The notes under the pieces are model-generated. The model was not told the DNA's origin, searched no databases, and saw only the letters and a list, made by a program, of their open reading frames with translations. Position numbers and translations under genes: made by a program. Of a DNA stretch of 51,963 nt, positions 1-7,516 are shown piece by piece; position 1 is the stretch's first letter, and every line of letters starts with the position of its first letter. This DNA is from Planctomycetota bacterium (GTDB lineage: Bacteria > Planctomycetota > Planctomycetia > Gemmatales > Gemmataceae), in NCBI GenBank assembly GCA_009920765.1, contig RFZJ01000021.1:1-51963 (forward strand). The letters run 5' to 3'.

Positions 1-453
1 CCATTCGAATCGCTCTTTTGTGATGGAGTTTCGCCTGACATAGCGGAGGGGGTGTCCATCTTTGCTGGAAAGGGAAGCGGTTGTAAAGAAAGGCTGGCCT
101 GATTGTTGATCTTTTGCGAGGTTTTTAGCCATTGATTCCAAAAGGTCGGGGACTTGGTATTGGGGGGTGTCCTGCAAGTTGGCAAAGTTGCCATCAATGA
201 CCAGTGATGTGATCATTTGTTTTCGAACTTTGATGAGTAACTGTTTTTTGAATCCGCCTGGTTCTTTGGCTTCGAGAATTTCGAGGTCGTAATCTGTTGG
301 TCCTGCGGTTTTCCATAGAGAAATAGCATGGTCGATTTGTTGGGTGGAAAGCTGGATAGAGCGGTTGAACACCCATGGAATGATGATTGCAGTGGTTCCA
401 AGCATAAGTAAGGTAGCGAAGAACCACATTGACCGGGGTATGGATTGGGGCAT
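1..453 (-). CDS. Membrane-anchored hypothetical protein, C-terminus cut by window edge
   Basis: An open frame of 151 codons begins with ATG at 453 and runs off the left end without a stop. An AGGGGA ribosome site lies six bases before the ATG, and the glgC stop is 13 bases upstream, so the two are probably cotranscribed. Residues about 8-28 form one hydrophobic segment (uncleaved anchor or signal peptide). The following soluble part has a W-K-x4-P-T-D-Y-D-L stretch and a KVRKQ...VIDG segment, which recalls small planctomycete proteins of the DUF6174 type (W...DYxL...V..G), but the match is weak. The truncated end has a R-Y-V-R-R segment. I assign no function. Confidence 0.7.
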   Translation of the reverse strand, partial: MPQSIPRSMWFFATLLMLGTTAIIIPWVFNRSIQLSTQQIDHAISLWKTAGPTDYDLEILEAKEPGGFKKQLLIKVRKQMITSLVIDGNFANLQDTPQYQVPDLLESMAKNLAKDQQSGQPFFTTASLSSKDGHPLRYVRRNSITKERFEW

Positions 454-466
454 TAGAATCCCCTGT

Positions 467-1723
467 TTACTTTCGTATTTGCCTGGCAGAGAAGCTTTCC
501 GGGCTTTCCGCTTTGGAAATCACCACAATGCCATTTTCTGAAACAGTGAATCCGCGTTTACGATCTTCATCGATATCGTAGCCAATGGTGGTGCCTGGGG
601 GGAGTTGCACGTTTTTGTCGATGATGGCTCTTCGGATTCGGGAATGCCTGCCTACATTGACGCCTTCGAATAGAATGCAATCTTCAACCATGGCGTAACT
701 ATTGACACGCACGCCAGAGGAAAGAATGCTGCGCGACACGCTGCCGCCGCTGATGATGCTGCCTTGGCAGATAATGCTGTCGTGGGCTTCACCTCTTCGG
801 CTTTGGCCTTTTGCACCTTCGTCGTTGAATACGAATTTAGGTGGCGGGAACTGGGGCTGGAAAGTCCGGATGGGCCATTCGGTATCGTAAAGATTAAGTA
901 CAGGGTCGATACCAACGAGATCCATGTTTGCTTGGTAGTAGGCATCGAGAGTACCAACATCGCGCCAGTAGGGTACTGATTTCTTGTTTTTATCTTGAAA
1001 GCGGAAGGCATGGACATTCAGCCTGGAGATGATGCTCGGGATGATGTTTTTACCAAAATCGTGGGAACTATTTTTACGGGCAGCATCTTCAAAGAGAAGT
1101 TCGAATAAAGATGCTGCAGTAAAGACATAGATGCCCATGGATGCAAGTGAAAACCCGGGGTTGCCATTAATTTCGGGTGGATGTTCGGGCTTTTCGACAA
1201 AGTTGGTGATGCGATCCCTGCCATCAACATCGAGGATGCCAAATTGGTTGGCCTCCCCAACGGGAACCGGAATGCATCCTATGGTGAGATCGGATCCCCT
1301 CTCGATATGGAGGCGAATCATTTCGCTGTAGTCCATTTTGTAAATATGATCTGCTGCAAGAATTACGATATATTTTGGGTTTGCTTTTTCGATGACATAA
1401 ATATTTTGATAGATGGCATCTGCGGTGCCTTTATACCAGTGTTCATCAATTCGTTGCTGCGGAGGAAGGACTTCAACATACTCATCGAGTTGGGGGCTGA
1501 GGAAATTCCATCCCAGGTTTAAATGCCTGTCAAGGCTTCGCGCTTTGTACTGGGTGAGTACAAGGATTTTACGCAGGTTGCTATTAAGGCAATTGGAAAG
1601 CGGGAAATCGATGATGCGGTAAAGTCCGCCAAATGGTACTGCAGGTTTTGCACGGTCTCTGGTGAGGGGTTCGAGTCTGGTACCTTTGCCACCAGCAAGA
1701 ATTAGGGTTAGTACATCACGCAA
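467..1723 (-). CDS. glgC: Glucose-1-phosphate adenylyltransferase
   Basis: ADP-glucose pyrophosphorylase makes ADP-glucose from glucose 1-phosphate and ATP for cytoplasmic glycogen synthesis. The 418-residue length is typical of the family. The nucleotide loop GGKGTRL lies at residues 11-17, the substrate loop YKGTADAIYQN at 97-107, the catalytic Asp in AADHIYKMDY at about 125, and an FVEKPE sugar-phosphate motif follows. The last third is a hexapeptide beta-helix. The start codon is TTG (CAA on the plus strand at 1721-1723), supported by AAAGGGGA seven bases upstream; no ATG fits better. It follows the glycosyltransferase stop by 20 bases and precedes the next gene by 13, suggesting one operon. 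Confidence 0.95.
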   Translation of the reverse strand: MRDVLTLILAGGKGTRLEPLTRDRAKPAVPFGGLYRIIDFPLSNCLNSNLRKILVLTQYKARSLDRHLNLGWNFLSPQLDEYVEVLPPQQRIDEHWYKGTADAIYQNIYVIEKANPKYIVILAADHIYKMDYSEMIRLHIERGSDLTIGCIPVPVGEANQFGILDVDGRDRITNFVEKPEHPPEINGNPGFSLASMGIYVFTAASLFELLFEDAARKNSSHDFGKNIIPSIISRLNVHAFRFQDKNKKSVPYWRDVGTLDAYYQANMDLVGIDPVLNLYDTEWPIRTFQPQFPPPKFVFNDEGAKGQSRRGEAHDSIICQGSIISGGSVSRSILSSGVRVNSYAMVEDCILFEGVNVGRHSRIRRAIIDKNVQLPPGTTIGYDIDEDRKRGFTVSENGIVVISKAESPESFSARQIRK

Positions 1724-1743
1724 GATAAATCCCCTTTAAAATC

Positions 1744-2820
1744 CTATTTGAAGTCATCGTAATACTGTAACAGTTTTGCAGCATGATGCTTTGCGGAAAA
1801 TCTGGATTCTGCTGATTCTCTGGCATTCCCTGCGATTTCTGCGGCTCTTGCCGGGTCTTCGAGTAGTAGCCTGATTCTTTTGGCAAGTTCTGCGCGTTCG
1901 CCTGGGGCATAAAGAACCGCGGTTTTTCCATCTTCAACTAATTCTGTGATCCCCGGTGTATTGGAGGTGATTAGGGGTTTGCTTGAAAGCATCGCTTCCA
2001 ATGCCGAGTAGTAACCGCCGGGTGTAAGATTGGTTACAAGAATGATGGAGGCATTAGCAAGCAAGGTCTCTTGGTGATCGACCTGCCCCCGAAAGTGGAT
2101 TTTATCTTTTGTCATAAGGGCCGAGCGAAAGGAATGAAGGCTTTGCAGATTAGCTCCGGTGCCGGTGAGGCATAATTTTATTTCGGGTTTTACATAGTGA
2201 AGAATATCCATGCTCCACAAGGCATCGCGATGATTGAAGTCGTGATGAAAGGGGCCTGAAGAAAATAGATAAGGGGTTTCGGAAAAAGGAATGGGAGATT
2301 GTTGGACAACTTGAAGCGAGATGCCGGGTGGAAGATAGGTTAACTTGGATGCAGGAATACCAAGGTTCTGCAGTCGATTTTTAAAAGCCATGGTGGGATA
2401 AAATATTTTGTGCACCTTCGCAAGTATTATTTTGCGCCATAAATTAGGGCGAAATCCTGTGCTTGGAATGCCTGATAAAAAAGATTTTGCAAGGAAGGAA
2501 GGAGAGGCAAGCCCGAGGGACTCCAAAGCTTTGAGGCTGATCACATGGAGGAAATCGCTTGGTATTTGTTGGAGCCATCGTCTTAATTTTAATAAGGACT
2601 TGATATCCCAAATGCCTTTACTCTTAAAATGGGAAACCAATGCTCCTGTATCTGAGAGTAAATTAGACCAGGGCGCCTCTCGGCCAAGGACACCCACTGC
2701 CACAGTATAATTCATGGATCGAAGTTCAGTAACGCAGGCAAGAAGCTGCCTGGCGTTGCCACTGTATTCGGTGCTGTCGATTAAAAATGCAAAGGCACGC
2801 AAAGGTAATCCAATCTGCAA
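1744..2820 (-). CDS. Group 1 (GT4-like) glycosyltransferase
   Basis: A 358-residue GT-B glycosyltransferase. The C-terminal donor domain is clear: an LTGTGAN segment, an FRGQV beta-turn, and the LEAMLSSKPLITSNTPGITE region that binds the sugar nucleotide. In the E-x7-E motif only the second Glu (LEAM) is present; the first position appears to be Pro, so retaining activity may be altered. The N-terminal acceptor domain is divergent, so acceptor and sugar are unknown. The start is TTG with only a weak ribosome site 15 bases after the hpt stop, so the exact start is uncertain. Its place between hpt and glgC suggests cotranscription, and a glycogen or cell-surface glycan role is possible but unproven. 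Confidence 0.85.
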   Translation of the reverse strand: MQIGLPLRAFAFLIDSTEYSGNARQLLACVTELRSMNYTVAVGVLGREAPWSNLLSDTGALVSHFKSKGIWDIKSLLKLRRWLQQIPSDFLHVISLKALESLGLASPSFLAKSFLSGIPSTGFRPNLWRKIILAKVHKIFYPTMAFKNRLQNLGIPASKLTYLPPGISLQVVQQSPIPFSETPYLFSSGPFHHDFNHRDALWSMDILHYVKPEIKLCLTGTGANLQSLHSFRSALMTKDKIHFRGQVDHQETLLANASIILVTNLTPGGYYSALEAMLSSKPLITSNTPGITELVEDGKTAVLYAPGERAELAKRIRLLLEDPARAAEIAGNARESAESRFSAKHHAAKLLQYYDDFK

Positions 2821-2835
2821 AGAAAAACAGGTTAG

Positions 2836-3342
2836 TTAGCTTAAGTCTCCGATGAATGGGAGATTGCGATATTCATCGTTATAGTCTAACCCATAACCAA
2901 CCACAAATTTATCGGGGATTTCAAAACCACAGTAATCGGGTTCGATAGGATGTTCCTGCCTGCCTATTTTTCGAAGAAGCACGGCGGTACGAATGTTTTT
3001 GCAGCCCTTTTCCTTTAAATAGGAGGAAAGTTTGCTAAGGGTATGGCCAGAATCTAAAATATCATCCACAAGTAGGATATTACGGCCTTGTATATCTGGC
3101 AGCATGGATGAATCGATATTAAGATCGCCAGGAACCGTGGTTTTGCCCCTGTAGCTGCTGGCCCGAACAAAGCAAATGCGAACCGGGAGATTAAGTTGGC
3201 GAACCAGATCTGAAACGAAAATGAGGCAGCCTGTAAGAACACCGACCACAGTGATGGGTTGGCCATTAAATTCCGTTGAAATTAGTTTGGCGATTTCAGC
3301 GACTCGCTTTTTAATGGTATCTTCATCGATAAGGATTTTCAT
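2836..3342 (-). CDS. hpt: Hypoxanthine phosphoribosyltransferase
   Basis: Purine salvage enzyme joining hypoxanthine or guanine to PRPP. The 168-residue product has the PRPP-binding motif LLVDDILDSGHTL near residues 90-103, a VLTGCLIFVSDL segment early on, and an FVVGYGLDYNDEYRNLP C-terminus, all typical of bacterial HPRT. A GTG seven codons upstream (3363) would extend the frame, but ATG at 3342 has GGAGC five bases before it and gives the usual N-terminus (MKILIDEDTI), so I use it. It is the first gene of the minus-strand group leading to the glycosyltransferase and glgC. Confidence 0.95.
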   Translation of the reverse strand: MKILIDEDTIKKRVAEIAKLISTEFNGQPITVVGVLTGCLIFVSDLVRQLNLPVRICFVRASSYRGKTTVPGDLNIDSSMLPDIQGRNILLVDDILDSGHTLSKLSSYLKEKGCKNIRTAVLLRKIGRQEHPIEPDYCGFEIPDKFVVGYGLDYNDEYRNLPFIGDLS

Positions 3343-3522
3343 AAAAGCTCCGATAATTAGCACCGCAATAAATCATATAAAGGTATGGCAATTTCCCTGA
3401 GGGCCTATTTTCCCTGTTTTACCTTTCTTTGATTGTTATTACTAGACTGGTCTTGCACGATTTCCAGAAAGCGTTGTAAATCAAGGTGTGAAATAGTTTC
3501 GAAGGTCTGAAAAGGAGTAAGG

Positions 3523-4656
3523 ATGGCGATCCTCGAGGTGCGCGGACTTGTCAAGTATTATGGCAGCCGCAAAGTTGTTGACGGGGTTACCTTTCAAGTG
3601 GATGTGGGTGAGGTCGTTGGGTTATTAGGGCCCAACGGCGCCGGAAAAACCACCAGTTTCCGCATGACCACCGGACAGGTTACGCCTAACGGTGGTAAAG
3701 TTATATTTGCCGGGAAAGACGTGACGCATCTGCCGATGTTTGGTCGTGCCCGATTGGGCATGGGCTATCTGGCGCAGGAAACCAGCGTTTTTAGAAAGCT
3801 GACGGTTGAGCAAAATGTCATGGCGATTTTGGAAATCATGCCAAAGCATCGCGTTCTTGGGCGTAAGTTGACTCGTTCGGAGTGCCTCGATCGTACAGAA
3901 AAAGTCCTCGAGAAATTTGGTTTGACTCATCTTAAGAAGAACAATGCGGCGAGATTGTCTGGCGGTGAAAAAAGAAGGCTGGAAATAGCCCGTTGCCTGG
4001 CTTGTGATCCGCTCTTGATTCTATTGGATGAGCCTTTTACTGGCATTGATCCCCAAACCATCGAAGATATCCAGCATATTGTTCTCGATTTGAAAAAGCA
4101 GGGAATTGGTATCTTGGTTACGGATCATCGTGTGCGTGAAATCTTATCGATCACCGACAGAAGTTATTTGATCAAAGGTGGAACGGTGCGTACGCATGGT
4201 GCCCCTCAGGATTTGATTCGCGATCCGATAGCAATTCAGGAATATCTGGGTAATAGCTTTAATAATGATTCGATCGGGTTACCAAGCACGGTGATTCCTT
4301 CTCGTGAGACGATGGGGCAAAGGCCTCCCTCAACCCCGGTGGATCAAAATAAGCCTTTAGATCAAACGCAGGGTGTGCAAAAAATATTGGAGCGCGAGAA
4401 AGTCTTGGAGTTGTTGGTGCAGTTTGCATCGGGCTCTGAAAGAGCAGGGGAAGAATTGCAACGTTATGGGATTAGTGCGGTTCCCTTTTTGCTGGATGCC
4501 CTTGAAAGGCGCGATTCAGAATTACGCAGAAGGGTGCATGGGTTGCTCGAACAAATAGCCCGTGGGCCAATTCCTTTCGATCCTTTTGCACCGGAGGCGC
4601 AGCGCAGGCAGCAACTGACTGGTTTAAGAGATTCTTTTACCAAACTTGCAGGTTAA
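3523..4656 (+). CDS. lptB: LPS export ABC ATP-binding protein LptB with C-terminal extension
   Basis: Cytoplasmic ATPase of the Lpt machine that pulls lipopolysaccharide from the inner membrane. Walker A GPNGAGKTT is at residues 36-44, the LSGGEKRR signature at 145-152, Walker B LLILLDEP at 164-171 and the switch His at about 202 (VTDHRV). The AQETSVFRKLTVEQN Q-loop region is characteristic of LptB. The family normally ends near residue 240; here 130 more residues follow, first a Pro/Ser/Thr-rich linker and then a helical block (290-377) with HEAT-like character. GGAG lies before the ATG. No LptF, LptG or LptC gene is nearby; the DinB-like gene starts one base after its stop. Confidence 0.92.
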   Translation: MAILEVRGLVKYYGSRKVVDGVTFQVDVGEVVGLLGPNGAGKTTSFRMTTGQVTPNGGKVIFAGKDVTHLPMFGRARLGMGYLAQETSVFRKLTVEQNVMAILEIMPKHRVLGRKLTRSECLDRTEKVLEKFGLTHLKKNNAARLSGGEKRRLEIARCLACDPLLILLDEPFTGIDPQTIEDIQHIVLDLKKQGIGILVTDHRVREILSITDRSYLIKGGTVRTHGAPQDLIRDPIAIQEYLGNSFNNDSIGLPSTVIPSRETMGQRPPSTPVDQNKPLDQTQGVQKILEREKVLELLVQFASGSERAGEELQRYGISAVPFLLDALERRDSELRRRVHGLLEQIARGPIPFDPFAPEAQRRQQLTGLRDSFTKLAG

Positions 4657-4657
4657 G

Positions 4658-5134
4658 ATGACCACAGAATTAAAGGATCTTATTTCCCAATACATTCAAG
4701 GCGGCTGTTTACTGAGGCAAGCCGTTGCACAAATGCCTTTAGAGCATTTGTTGGCTAGGCCTTTTGCGGGAAAATGGTCTACTCAGGAGGTTGTTTGCCA
4801 TATTTCAGATTTCGAGCCAGTTTTTGCTGATCGTATGAAAAGAGTCATAGCTTTGGAAAACCCCCAGCTTTTGGGAGCCGATGAGAATCTTTTTTTAAAA
4901 TCATTATCGTATCATCAACGAAATATTCTCGAGGAATTGGCGTTAATCGATTTGGTTCGTTCGCAGATGGCAAGAATTTTAGCCGTTTTGCCTGATTCCA
5001 GTTGGTCTAGAATTGGTACTCATAGTGAAAAAGGCCCTGTTTCCTTGAAAAATCTGCTCGAAAAAGCTATTGGCCATATTAATCATCATTTGCCTTTTAT
5101 TGAGCAAAAAAAGAAACATTTAGCTTCGAATTAG
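4658..5134 (+). CDS. DinB/DUF664-like four-helix metal-binding protein
   Basis: A 158-residue protein of the DinB superfamily, four-helix bundles that usually bind a divalent metal through three His and sometimes act as thiol transferases. Candidate ligands are H48 (VVCHISDFE) in the second helix and H140, H143 and H144 (GHINHH) in the last. The KWSTQEVVCHISDFE segment is a typical signature of the family. A TTG at 4646 would overlap lptB, but ATG at 4658 lies one base past the lptB stop and is preferred. Translational coupling to lptB is likely. The substrate is unknown. Confidence 0.82.
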   Translation: MTTELKDLISQYIQGGCLLRQAVAQMPLEHLLARPFAGKWSTQEVVCHISDFEPVFADRMKRVIALENPQLLGADENLFLKSLSYHQRNILEELALIDLVRSQMARILAVLPDSSWSRIGTHSEKGPVSLKNLLEKAIGHINHHLPFIEQKKKHLASN

Positions 5135-5229
5135 TAAGAAATAATGTTTTAAACCACGTTAAGGTTAGTATTAAAAAACCTTCATTTGTTATGATTTTGT
5201 ACTAATTTAAAAAACAATCTTTCCTTGGC

Positions 5230-5258
5230 TTGACAAGGTTTTAAACTTTCCTAATAAT
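5230..5258 (+). promoter_or_regulatory. Strong sigma-70-type promoter for the poly-Asp gene
   Basis: A perfect -35 TTGACA (5230-5235), a 17-base spacer and AATAAT (5253-5258, five of six) form the best housekeeping promoter in the window. Transcription from about 5265 would give a leader of about 160-205 bases before the acidic protein. Confidence 0.6.
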
Positions 5259-5424
5259 TCCTAACATCATTAGTTTGAGCCCTGTTAGTTTCGATGAAAA
5301 GATGAAGCAAAGCCCAAGAGTTTTAATGTCGATCAGACTTGTAAACTAATGCAGGTTTGCTAGGCTTTTTATCAAGCTTGTTCGGGGTTCCCAGGGCCAA
5401 CCTTTTTAAGGTGTTTTGTTAACC

Positions 5425-5877
5425 ATGAGTTCTTTTAATTTGTCTCCTTTGTTTGAAGAGGGTTGCGTGATGACTAGTCAATTATTTTTGCTAAAAGATC
5501 TGGTGGCCTTGAAACCTGGCATCACTGGGATTATCGATCAAGTTGAAGATGAAGCCTTTGTTTTACCATCGTTGCGGGACGACGACGATGATGATTACGA
5601 TGATGACGACGATGACGACGACGATGATGACGATGACGACGATGATCACGACGACGATGATGAAATTGATGATGAAGACTTTGATGATGAAGACTTGGAC
5701 GAAGATTTTGATGACGAAGATCTCGACGAAGATCTTGACGAAGATTTTGATGATGATTTCGATGACGATTACGACGATGACGACGATGACGATGATGATT
5801 ACGACGACGATGATGACGATGACGACGATGACGACGATGACGATGATGACGACGACGATGATGACGATGACGATTAA
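5425..5877 (+). CDS. Small protein with a roughly 100-residue poly-aspartate tail
   Basis: The N-terminal part (about 50 residues, including ITGIIDQVEDEAFVLPSL) is ordinary sequence; after a single Arg the rest is almost only Asp, broken by a few Glu, Phe, Leu, Tyr and His in a D-E-D-F/D-E-D-L middle section. It is built from GAT/GAC codons, so the DNA is a trinucleotide-like tract from about 5578 to the stop. ATG at 5425 lacks a well-placed ribosome site; ATG at 5470, with GAGG eight bases upstream, may be the true start and gives about 135 residues. The gene has its own strong promoter and terminator, so it is probably expressed. Cation (calcium) binding or nucleic-acid mimicry are possible; I recognise no family. 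Confidence 0.75.
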   Translation: MSSFNLSPLFEEGCVMTSQLFLLKDLVALKPGITGIIDQVEDEAFVLPSLRDDDDDDYDDDDDDDDDDDDDDDDHDDDDEIDDEDFDDEDLDEDFDDEDLDEDLDEDFDDDFDDDYDDDDDDDDDYDDDDDDDDDDDDDDDDDDDDDDDD

Positions 5878-5902
5878 TTAAAGTGATATTGATCAGTTTT
5901 TT

Positions 5903-5943
5903 AAAGCAGGGGTAGCATGAATAATGTTGCCTCTGCTTTTTTT
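5903..5943 (+). terminator. Rho-independent terminator after the poly-Asp gene
   Basis: A 16-base arm starting AAAGCAGG (5903-5918) pairs, with a few G-U pairs, with ATGTTGCCTCTGCTTT (5924-5939) around a five-base loop and is followed by T residues. Confidence 0.8.
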
Positions 5944-6048
5944 AATTGTGGAAGTCTTTGCAGAACAGAATCTATGCGTTATAATCGATTAGATTAAAAT
6001 ATTGTGAATTCTTGTGAAAATTGTTTATTGCTTGATGGGAGCCCTGCC

Positions 6049-6486
6049 ATGGATCAATCTGATAACAACCCCAACGAGGAATCAAACCTTTCAGATTCAG
6101 GGAAATCGCCTAAAGCTGCATTGCTTGTGCAAAATCAGGCAGATTTCGAACTTGAATTTTATCAATCAATTTTAAAGGTGAATCCTGATTATGTTGATGT
6201 GCTTCGTGTGTTGGGTAATCTTCTTACCTTGAAAGGGAAATATGCAGAAGGCCTTGCAATTGATAAAAGGTTGGTTAGGCTTCGTCCTGCTGATGCATTG
6301 GCACATTATAATCTTGCCTGTAGTTATTCTCTTTTGAAAAGAATTGAAATGTCACTTAAAACATTGCGTATTGCAGTAGAACTTGGATATACGGATTTTC
6401 GTTATATGAAGGAAGACACGGACTTGGAATCCATTCGTCACGATCCTCGCTTCAGGCAATTGATCAAGGAATGCGAAGGCCGATAG
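6049..6486 (+). CDS. Tetratricopeptide-repeat protein
   Basis: A 145-residue protein with an acidic, Asn/Ser-rich N-terminus and two to three TPR-like helix pairs: one around VNPDYVDVLRVLGNLLTLKG, one with RPADALAHYNLACSYSLL, and a closing ALELG-type unit ending in LESIRHDPRFRQLI, the common 'TPR end-of-group' pattern. ATG at 6049 has GGGAG eight bases upstream; a GTG at 6004 would extend it but lacks support. It probably acts as a protein-interaction module in the cytoplasm; the partner is unknown. No gene follows for 250 bases. Confidence 0.8.
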   Translation: MDQSDNNPNEESNLSDSGKSPKAALLVQNQADFELEFYQSILKVNPDYVDVLRVLGNLLTLKGKYAEGLAIDKRLVRLRPADALAHYNLACSYSLLKRIEMSLKTLRIAVELGYTDFRYMKEDTDLESIRHDPRFRQLIKECEGR

Positions 6487-6621
6487 GTTGGTATTTGTTG
6501 GTTGCCCCTCAAAAAACAAAAATATTCTTAAAGCAGGTAGTTAAGGCAAAGCCGCTGGGATACAGATGTAAATTTTCTGTTAACCTAGGGGTTATTGCGC
6601 CTTTTTTCTGGCAAATCGGCC

Positions 6622-6651
6622 TTGAGATTTCAATATTCATCTCGCTATATA
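6622..6651 (+). promoter_or_regulatory. Candidate sigma-70 promoter upstream of the PuuD-like gene
   Basis: TTGAGA (6622-6627), an 18-base spacer and TATATA (6646-6651) lie about 86 bases before the start at 6738. It would drive the 6738-11999 gene group. The rest of 6487-6737 shows nothing else convincing. Confidence 0.4.
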
Positions 6652-6737
6652 CCCCCCTCTAGAGCAATCAAGAACCAAGTTTCTTGTATGGAACTTTTTA
6701 AGTACAGGTTTGATTTATTCCAAGGAAGGAAATTGTA

Positions 6738-7496
6738 ATGTCTCAATCCAGTCGACCTATAGTTGGTATTAATATGGATCTTCACACCCCCCAGAAAAAT
6801 AAGCAGGGCCTATTTCGTTTGGCAAGTGGTTATTGCGACCGAATCCTTGAGGCTGGTGCATTACCCATCGTTATGCCTGCGTTTACCAAAGATACAGATA
6901 TGGACGAATTTCTTTCGATGGTGGATGGAATGGTGATGACTGGCGGAGCCGATATGGATCCCCGCAGGAACAACCAGTCGATGCACCCTTCTATTCGGAT
7001 GATTCCTGAGAGGCGCGAAGATTCTGACAGGCTTTTGCTTCGCAAATTAATGGAATTGAAGAAGCCCCTGTTGGGAATTGGTTTGGGCATGCAGCAGATC
7101 AATGTAGCCCTCGGAGGCAATTTGTTTTTGCATCTGCCCGAAGAGTTGCCCAAATCATTGCCTCATTTTGATAATTCGGATGATTTTCATCGTCATCTTG
7201 CATTGATCAAGGCTGATACCTATTTGATGGAAATTTATGGTAGTGAAGAAATGAGGATAAATAGCAATCATCATCAGGCGGTAAAAAACCTTGGCAGGGG
7301 CCTGCGTGTTTGTGCGGTAGCACCGGATGGTGTTATCGAAGCAATTGAATACATGGATCCTTCCTGGTTTTGCATCGGGGTGCAATGGCATCCGCAATCG
7401 GATAACGCAACTGCGCTTGATACCCAGCTTTTTGAATGTTTTGTTCAGGCTTGTGCAGGTGGGTATGTGGAGCGAGAAGTGGAACTTGCAGCCTGA
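6738..7496 (+). CDS. PuuD-like class I glutamine amidotransferase fold, catalytic residues replaced
   Basis: A 252-residue member of the peptidase C26 (gamma-glutamyl-GABA hydrolase) family: TGGADMDP at 68-75, NSNHHQAVK at 176-184 and GVQWHP at 214-219 are all in place. The nucleophile elbow, normally G-[IV]-C-x-G-x-Q, reads GIGLGMQ (113-119), with Gly115 where Cys is expected, and the triad Glu after WHP is Gln220. Hydrolysis by the known mechanism should therefore be impossible, while the fold and ligand pocket look kept. AAGGAAGG precedes the ATG. It is followed 20 bases later by a divergent AnmK-like gene. It may bind a glutamyl or peptide ligand rather than cleave it. Confidence 0.85.
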   Translation: MSQSSRPIVGINMDLHTPQKNKQGLFRLASGYCDRILEAGALPIVMPAFTKDTDMDEFLSMVDGMVMTGGADMDPRRNNQSMHPSIRMIPERREDSDRLLLRKLMELKKPLLGIGLGMQQINVALGGNLFLHLPEELPKSLPHFDNSDDFHRHLALIKADTYLMEIYGSEEMRINSNHHQAVKNLGRGLRVCAVAPDGVIEAIEYMDPSWFCIGVQWHPQSDNATALDTQLFECFVQACAGGYVEREVELAA

Positions 7497-7516
7497 TTTA
7501 TTTTCAAAGGTGATTC

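Noticed and set aside
5161..5182. AAGGTT/AACCTT inverted repeat after the DinB-like gene as a terminator
   Set aside because: Only a six-base weak stem without a T tract; not strong enough to call.
5543..5881. Second-frame Met/Thr-rich protein over the poly-Asp tract
   Set aside because: A frame-shifted reading of the GAY repeat gives only Met/Thr repeats; the Asp frame has the ordinary N-terminus.
6471..6662. 63-codon frame after the TPR gene
   Set aside because: Overlaps the TPR gene end, has no ribosome site and ends in a promoter-like region.
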